NCBI RefSeq assembly: GCF_022965805.1
Contig: NC_133104.1
Span: forward strand, 23,866,069-23,930,068
Direction: 5' to 3'
Source: Primulina eburnea
Taxonomy: Eukaryota > Streptophyta > Magnoliopsida > Lamiales > Gesneriaceae
DNA length: 64,000 nucleotides
In this document: positions 57,628 through 64,000 of the stretch, piece after piece
Layout of the letters: every line of letters starts with the position of its first letter
Position numbering within the stretch: the first letter of the stretch is position 1
Program-made: the position numbers and the translations under genes
Notes under the pieces: model-generated
Database searches by the model: none
Told to the model about the DNA's origin: nothing
Seen by the model: the letters and a program-made list of their open reading frames with translations, nothing else

Positions 57628-58974
57628 CCTGTTGTGGGGACCCGGACGCTAATCAAGTTCTTAATCATCATTGGGACTAATTAATCAATTATAATAAACA
57701 GGGTCTAATTTTTTTTTTAAATGCGGAAGGTAATGGAATCAAACTCATACACATATCAGTATAAAAGTATAACTCTGATAAAATATACAATCATACACAT
57801 CTCAGGTTCAACCACTAACTATCAAGTGTTTAAACCCTATCTCTAGTCCAAGGCCGAAGTCTCCACGCTACTCGATCTTTCTTCACCTTTGTCACCCTGA
57901 ACCTGTCCCACCTGTTGTCATGCACACATACAGACAAGACAACAGCCGGATAACTCCGGTGAGATATAAATATCCCAGTATAAACAATGTATCAATGCAA
58001 TCATATAAAACATATATAAAAGCATAAACAATCATTAAAAACATGTATCCAATCTGACTACATGAATTAATACGAATCTGTATTTAAAACAATGTCTTGT
58101 TATCTTATCTCAACTTATTTCTAATCTAGGGATCCCAATCTAATTTAGACTTTGGTATGCTGTATCGAATGTCTACAATAGACGTCGATCTACATCTAAG
58201 CTCATTGATACACCGTAAGTCTAGAGTCTCAGCGGTTCTGACAAAGACTCGGCGGTTCTGCCATAGCTAAGCTGATCTGCCCTAGACTAAACCTCTGACT
58301 CTGCTCTAAGTCAATAAATTAACATATCAATCTGATAATCTGCAAATATCAATGCAATAAAATAAAGTATGTGATTTAGGGAAACTCAAAACCTAACTCG
58401 AGTTGTGCAATCCCGAATAAACATTTATTTATACCTTTCTTGCTGTCGCTCTGATACAGTCGAAGTCTTGATTCAAAGTCTGTCACTGTTGGTAATGACA
58501 ATATCAATATTCTGTATCAATATTCTAATCAAATCACAACATCTCTGTTTTATCAGATTCTGACGGTTCAACAATACAATCTTGCGATACTGATAATATG
58601 ATATCAGTCTAAACCAATTCCAATAATTTACAATCAATCACCGTACAATCTGATATCATTTCTAGTCAATTTCATTCTGAAATTCATAACAATTCCATAT
58701 TCAGTCCGTTTCTTAATCTGACTTCGATTCTACGCTGTCTAACATGTCAAGAACAACATATATGACGTGTATTCAAGTCTAACAACATCATAATTTCCAA
58801 ACATGTCAAAACGTAGTAAAACTTACGTCCAGGTGAAGCCTGTGTTGAAAGGAACACAGTACCGAAGTCGGATTTAAAATATAACGGACGGATTGATCGT
58901 AACATCGAATTCTAAAATTTAAAAGCCAACTTCCTCGGAGCTTCGATTTCTTTTTCCTTTCTGAAGAAAGTTGC

Positions 58975-58977
<3 letters not shown>

Positions 58978-59028
<51 letters not shown>
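58978..59028. repeat. (AT)n microsatellite in the 5' LTR
   Basis: Uninterrupted AT run of about 50 bp, shorter than its partner at 50764-50840. Confidence 0.97.
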
Positions 59029-59029
<1 letters not shown>

Positions 59030-59074
59030 AACGTACATGCAAAAAGCCAAGTGGGTCGGTTTACCTACTGCACG

Positions 59075-59283
59075 TCTCGCGCATATGCGTGGCCACTTTC
59101 CGCGCATATGCGCGACTCGCGCATATGCGCGCCCTATTCGGCGCATATGCGCGAGGCTTCTGCTCAAAATACCCTCCTCTCGGGTTGTCTCGCGCATGTG
59201 CGCGAGTTTAAGTCGTGCATGTGCGCCAACCCTACTGGAACCCTCGTGCATGTGCGTGCATATAGTCGCGCAGGTGCGCCGAT
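59075..59283 (-). repeat. CGCGCATATGCGCG / CGCGCATGTGCGCG cassette, 5' LTR
   Basis: Eight units, one more than in the 3' LTR: an additional CGACTCGCGCATATGCGC unit lies near 59112-59130. Several units have lost CpG sites by transition (CGTGCATGTGCG). Confidence 0.93.
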
Positions 59284-59419
59284 GCTACTGTTCTCGCACA
59301 TCAATTTTCATACGTGATCTCATTTCGTGTCTCGGTTAGCCTTTTCATAATCGTCTCGATTAAAAATCTATAATCGTAATTTAACACGACATAAAATCTC
59401 GGCCATTACAATTAATGCC

Positions 59420-60173
59420 CTTGAGATCTTTTAGTGTCCAACCAATTGCATTTTTATGTCTTTTAAGCATATCAAATAATTATCTTCTTGATCACTTGCT
59501 AGTTTGGAAGAAATTATCACCGGATATTTTTCATATTCTCCAAGAAATGCATATTTCAATTCTTCTGGCAAGGGTTTTAACTCCAATATGGGTGGTTCGT
59601 TTTTGTTCTCATATTTTTCCTCAAATTCTTTCTCTGATCCTGGTAACGAGTGATACCTGATAAAATTATCAAGATCAATTTCAATATTTTTTTAACAGTT
59701 TCAATTGAACAAATATCTAATTGATCACGAGTACTCCCCTTCTTGAATGTTTACTTCCACAAGAGTTTCAATAAGATTTTCATCTTCACTTTCATCTCCT
59801 TTGTCATGTGGTTGCTTACAAAGATTAAAAATTTTGAGCTCCAAGGTCATGTGACCAAATGACAACTTCATTATTCCATTCCTGCAATTTATAAGAGCAT
59901 TAGAAGTTGCTAAAAATGGACGACCCAAAATTACAGGAATTGCTTTACAATATTCGATAGGTTGTGTATCTAAAACTATGAAATCGACAAGATATACAAA
60001 GTTATCAACTTGGACCAACACGTTTTCTACCATACCTCTTGGCACTTTAACAGATCTATCGGCAAGTAAAAGTGTTACCAAAGTAGATTTTAACTCGCCT
60101 AGATTGAGTTCTTGACTGAATATGGAAGTAAATTCACACTAGCTCCAAGATCAAGCAAGGCTTTTTTAATCTT
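59420..60173 (-). pseudogene. Athila element protease and linker to RT
   Basis: Retropepsin-like domain: the active-site region LLDLGASVNLLPYS lies at about 60155-60115, followed by a shift or stop. 60081-59725 then reads VTLLLADRSVKVPRGMVENV with PVILGRPFLATSNALINCRN, the second half of the fold. The rest, to 59420, is a degenerate linker ending in LKDLKGI at the insertion point of chromovirus 2. The other side of that insertion (49405) continues with NPLIFTHK, so the nested element cut this linker. Confidence 0.85.
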
Positions 60174-61935
60174 TCATTCTTCAATAATACATGAAATAAT
60201 AGGACAACCAGGGTCTTTGTATTTCAAATTATTATTATTTTGAATGATTGCACTTACTTGTTCGGCTAAAAATGCTTTCTTTTTCACATTAAATTTTCTT
60301 TTCACAGTGCACAAGTCTTTCAAAAATTTGGTATATGATGATACCTGTTTTATTGCATCTAATAAAGGAATATTAACTTTTACTTGTTTAAAAATATCAT
60401 ATATATCAGAATTCAAATTTGATTTTTCTGTATTTTTCAATGCATGAGGGAATGGTGGTGACACTATCTGTTGAACCTCCTCTTCGCAAGTTATGGGTAC
60501 CACATCCTTACCCTTTGGAGTTGATTTATCATCATCTTCACAAGGTTCAGGAATGGATTTTTCAACAACCTTACCACTTCGAAGGGTAATAACAGATTTT
60601 ACCTGATCCATCGGTTGAGTTCCAGAAGTTCCAGTTTGTGAATGATGATCCTTAGGATTAGGCTGTGGTTGTGAAGGAAATTTACCTTTTTCATGAACAT
60701 TAAGTGCAGATGCAAATTTAGCAAGAGTATCTTTCAAATCTGTCATAGTTTGAGCAGTTTGAGTATCGATACTTGCTTTGCAATGAAAGAATTCAATAAA
60801 TCTTCCAAATTCTTTTTAGGTGGAGGAACATAACATGCATAATTTTGAAAATTTTGTTGATTTTGAAAATGTGGTTGTGGAAATTGTGCACCATTATCAT
60901 TCCTCCAACTAAAATTTGGATGATTTCGCCAACCTGGATTGTAATTTTGAGAAAATGGTTCAAAATTTGGCTTTTTGAAATTGTTCAAAACATTGACTTG
61001 TTCATGGAGACATTCTTTAAAAGAGGGAAAAGTGGGACAATCTTTTGTAGAATGATCACTTGTATCACAGATGTGACACGCAATTTTTTGAATAGCTTTT
61101 AATTGACCATTTTTTTTCCAATTCAAGTGCCTCAACTTTTCTTGCCAAAGAGGTAAATCTAGCTTGGAGATCATGTTCATCTTTGAGGGTGTACATACCT
61201 CCACCAGATGTGGGAGATTGAATCTTGTTTGATGGTTCGATTGTATCTATAGTGTTCCAATTTTGAGCATTTTCAGCTAATGAATCGAGATACTCAATTG
61301 CCTCATTGGATCTTTATCTTCAAATGTTCCATTACACATAAATTCAACCATTTGCCTATCTTTAGGTGTTAAGCCTTCATAAAATTGAGAAAAAACTCTC
61401 CAAATTTCAAAACCATGATGTGGACAAAGATTAAACAGTTCTTTGTATCTATTCCAACACTGATAAAAATTTCTACTTGTTTTTGAGTGAAAGTGATGAT
61501 TTGCCTTTTGAAAGAATTTGTTCTATGAGATGGAAAAAACTTTTTCAAAAATTGTTGTTGCAATTCATCCCAAGTTCGAATGGATCCCGATCTAAGATTT
61601 TGTAGCCAAGTTTTAGCTTTATCTTTTTAAAAAAAAGGAAAAAGCTTAAGTCGAATGGTGTTCATGCTACAATTTAGATCATTATATGTGTTGCACACTT
61701 CTTCAAACTCTCGTAAATGCATGTATGGATTTTCAAAATCTAAGCCATGAAAATTGAGTAAAAGTTGGATAATACCAGGCTTAAAATTGAAATGAGATGC
61801 ATCAGGGGGAAAAACTAGACATGAAGGTGCACTAGTACGTGTAGGATTCATGTGATCTCTAAGTGTTCTTCGTCTATCATGATCATGTTGAGATTGAATT
61901 TCATCTTCATTTTCTTGGATGAGTTCTTCCGCCAT
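60174..61935 (-). pseudogene. Athila element gag
   Basis: Starts at 61935 (MAEELIQENEDEIQSQHDHD). The typical Athila capsid region follows (FKPGIIQLLLNFHGLDFENP, MHLREFEEVCNTYNDLN, IRLKLFPF). A run of A at about 61622-61630 shifts the frame; a piece with QQQFLKKFFPSHRTNSFKRQ follows, further breaks lie at 61370-61200, and 61204-60743 contains a CCHC knuckle (CHICDTSDHSTKDC). 60746-60174 is the C-terminal part (SQPQPNPKDHHSQTGTSGTQ; VITLRSGKVVEK) up to protease. It is inactive through frameshifts. Confidence 0.9.
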
Positions 61936-62103
61936 GTTTTGTAAAAATAAAGGGTTATTTCGAATGAGTCGACCACTAAGTGTACGTGACCAAATGCTCT
62001 TGCAAATGCAAATGCAAAAGAATAAAAACACACAAAAGCAATAAAAATTCAAATAAAAAAATAAACTATAAACAAAATTAAATAGACTTGAAATTAAATT
62101 ATA

Positions 62104-62123
62104 CTTCTCCGGCAACGGCGCCA
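62104..62123 (-). promoter_or_regulatory. Primer-binding site of the Athila element
   Basis: The minus strand reads TGGCGCCGTTGCCGGAGAAG, the TGGCGCCGTTGCCGG site usual for Athila/Tat elements (tRNA-Asp is the primer commonly assigned), six bases inside the 5' LTR. Confidence 0.92.
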
Positions 62124-62129
62124 AAAAAT

Positions 62130-63611
62130 TGTTGCGACTTTGATTGTTGCACTCCCAAGAGCAGGTTGTCCACAAGTAGTATAATTCGGTGAGTCCGAAT
62201 ATCGTATTCACAGGGAAGCTAAGGTAATTACAAGTCTACTACAATGTATTTTTGTTTTTGTTTTTTATTTTTTTAATGGTTTGAATCTTTAATTGGTAAT
62301 TTTTACTTGTTCAAATTTTAATTTAAGTAGTTGAGATTAAAAGATACACTCTTGTTATTTTAATAAAGTTAACATTAATGAATATTATTGATATTCACTT
62401 AATAAAATGGTTTCAATATATATTAAATAATCATATTTTTATTATGTTATATATTATTATCTTATAAGTATATAATATATACCAAAACTTGTAAATGTTT
62501 TCAAGTATTTATTGTGCTATATATATATATTTGTAAACACTAAATCAAGGCATCCACATTAAATGGTTGGTAAAACCAAACAAACATTTAAATGGTACCA
62601 AGAAATTAATATTATGATATATTCATATATAATAAATCAAGGCATACACTTTAAATGGTTGGTAATATCAAACTAACATTTAAATGGCTCCAAGAATTTA
62701 GTGTAACATATAGCAACAATAAATCAAAACTCCCACTTATAAATAGGGTATAATAATACTTAAAGAAATAAATATAAAATAAACAATAAATAATGATTAA
62801 ATAATATAAAATATAGATTTTTACCTTTTAATAACCTTATTATCATGCCAAGAGTTTCACCTTTTCATCTCAACTTTGGGAAGTTAGCTATTCATTATTC
62901 AAAGTGTAAAACTTTGAATATGAATTTAACATGGTAATTATATTTAAATGAAGAAATAAAGGAAAAACAAAGAAAGAAATATTATGAACTCAAAGGTTTG
63001 TTCATAAAATGAGGGATATCTCAATACATTACAATGCACCCTTATTTATAGCCAAATTTCGGGAGACAACCACAAATAAAATATTATTTTTTACACATAA
63101 GTCTTCATTGGTCTTCCAAGAAATTAATATTTTAATATACATCACTTTTGAAAATCTTCCCATCCGAATTTTCTTCTCCACATAAAAACAAACATGTATA
63201 TATCTGAGTTGTTTGAATTTTGGTATTTTTTTAACCATTTTACCAAGTAATTTGAGAGATATGGTCAAAATACTAGAGCATGGTAAAACTGCCACTTCTT
63301 TGGTAACTTTAATTGTTGCTTAATTTGATCCCACTTATGAAAAAAATTTTATCTCATGCTTGCCACCAATATTGTAGATATTAACATCAACTTTCTACAG
63401 GTCCAAGAATCATCTTAATCCCATTTGCAACGCCAAGTTTATTCTTGTTTTATCGAACCTGTAAAAAATAGTAAAAACTTATAATTACACAACAACTTTT
63501 ATTTTATACAATTTATTATAAAACATATAATATTTAAACATTTAGTAAAACAAAAACTTTATATTTATATGATAAAACATTTAATTACTATACAATTTTT
63601 TATCTTTATCA
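62130..63611 (-). repeat. 5' LTR of the Athila element
   Basis: TGTTGCGACTTTG...CTTTATCA on the plus strand, 1482 bp, uninterrupted. It holds two of the 90-bp tandem units (from about 62541 and 62632). At 62985-63000 it shows the empty site for the solo LTR found in the partner. Confidence 0.93.
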
Positions 63612-63616
63612 CCTAT

Positions 63617-64000
63617 CAATCTTAAAAGATTAATGATGACTCCTTTGTAAACAACTTAGCTCTTCAATGGCAAGACAAATCTTCAAGCCTCCCTTGAGAA
63701 CTCCTTGCTCAAAATCCAGCCCACCACCAACAAGCTAAATCCACCTTACTTGCACTACAAAATGTAAGGAATTTTTCTTGTAGAAGAGTATGCTTTCAAC
63801 AACAATTGATGAAGCAAATTTTTTGAAGAAAAATGGTATAAAATTTCGGCCAAGGTATGAGGAGAGAAGGGAGAAGTTTTCTTGGTTGTGGAAAAAGTTG
63901 AAGTAAATGTTGCATGTGCATGTCATGCCATTAACTCAAAAGTTGCCTCCAACCCTTCACCTTCCAAGCATGCAATGTTTTGGGCTTGTGACAATTATAA
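63617..64000. other. Right flank of the Athila element
   Basis: No ORF, RNA gene or repeat that I can name. It begins directly after the CCTAT duplication and is the continuation of the DNA ending at 39885, which was therefore the pre-insertion neighbour. Confidence 0.5.

Larger units (their letters stand above)
49406..59410 (-). mobile_element. Full-length chromovirus retrotransposon 2
   Basis: Tekay/Del-like Ty3/gypsy element nested in the Athila element, with a perfect 5-bp target duplication ATTAA (49401-49405 and 59411-59415). On the minus strand: 5' LTR 57633-59410, primer-binding site 57615-57627, gag-protease 57372-55567, RT to integrase 55527-53347, GPY module and chromodomain 51774-51307, polypurine tract 51208-51221, 3' LTR 49406-51207. 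It is almost complete: I see two nonsense codons, a probable small in-frame deletion and a 1.6-kb CACTA insertion. The LTRs look nearly identical, so it is young. Confidence 0.95.
57633..59410 (-). repeat. 5' LTR of chromovirus 2
   Basis: TGTGGGGACCCGG...GGCCATTACA on the plus strand, 1778 bp, nearly identical to 49406-51207. It carries the (AT)n tract (58978-59028) and eight GC-rich palindrome units (59075-59283). Confidence 0.95.
39891..63611 (-). mobile_element. Athila-lineage retrotransposon carrying a LOG-like gene, with nested insertions
   Basis: Bounded by a perfect 5-bp target duplication CCTAT (39886-39890 and 63612-63616). On the minus strand: 5' LTR 62130-63611, primer-binding site 62104-62123, gag 60174-61935, protease about 59725-60173, then (after a nested chromovirus at 49406-59410) RT, RNase H and integrase 46664-49405, two extra frames at 45123-46512, and 3' LTR 39891-43901 (interrupted by a solo LTR). 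Integrase wording ([26 protein letters not shown]), the protease DLGASVN and the primer site all point to Athila. Frameshifts make gag and pol inactive. Confidence 0.93.

Overview
The window is nuclear DNA of a flowering plant, probably a eudicot; I do not go further than that. It has a split gene with plant-type GT-AG introns, high A+T, and dense nested Ty3/gypsy retrotransposons of the Athila and Tekay/Del-like chromovirus lineages, plus CACTA and hAT DNA transposons, a SINE and a Cassandra-type TRIM. I see one convincing intact host gene, a nine-exon CSLA (glucomannan 4-beta-mannosyltransferase) at 23534-27521 on the minus strand. It carries a short tRNA-derived SINE in one intron.

Left part, 1-22 kb. 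1-5326 is the 3' half of a decayed plus-strand Athila element (integrase, env-position ORF, polypurine tract, 3' LTR). 5351-7130 is a broken chromovirus pol on the minus strand. 8718-19934 is a minus-strand chromovirus with two LTRs of about 3.15 kb. Its left LTR also has a primer-binding site and gag start on the outside (8376-8717), so it belonged to a tandem LTR-internal-LTR-internal array. 20160-21010 is a relic of a CACTA TNP2 transposase, followed by a hAT-like MITE.

Middle, 22-39.9 kb. After the CSLA gene comes a hAT deletion derivative (28594-29493, near-perfect 8-bp target duplication). Next is a plus-strand non-autonomous retroelement with a gag-like/coiled-coil relic, split by a solo chromovirus LTR (32199-35006, TSD TTTAA). 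Then come an LTR fragment, a complete Cassandra TRIM with 5S rRNA-like LTRs (38082-38947), and assorted relics.

Right part, 39.9-63.6 kb. This is one Athila-lineage element on the minus strand, bounded by identical 5-bp duplications (CCTAT). Its left LTR is interrupted by a solo chromovirus LTR, which itself holds a 325-bp CACTA MITE (TSD GGT). Between its protease and reverse transcriptase sits a young full-length chromovirus (49406-59410, TSD ATTAA), which in turn holds a 1.6-kb CACTA element (TSD TGG).

The most unusual observation is in the Athila element. Where Athila elements usually have an env-like ORF, between integrase and 3' LTR and on the same strand, it carries two non-retroviral reading frames: an unknown cysteine-rich protein, and an intronless full-length copy of a LOG-family gene (cytokinin riboside 5'-monophosphate phosphoribohydrolase) with a single nonsense codon. 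This looks like capture of a host-type hormone-activating gene by an LTR retrotransposon. A second theme is that several different LTR families carry clusters of short GC-rich palindromes in otherwise A+T-rich U3 regions, and related LTRs have exchanged the motif while keeping the backbone.
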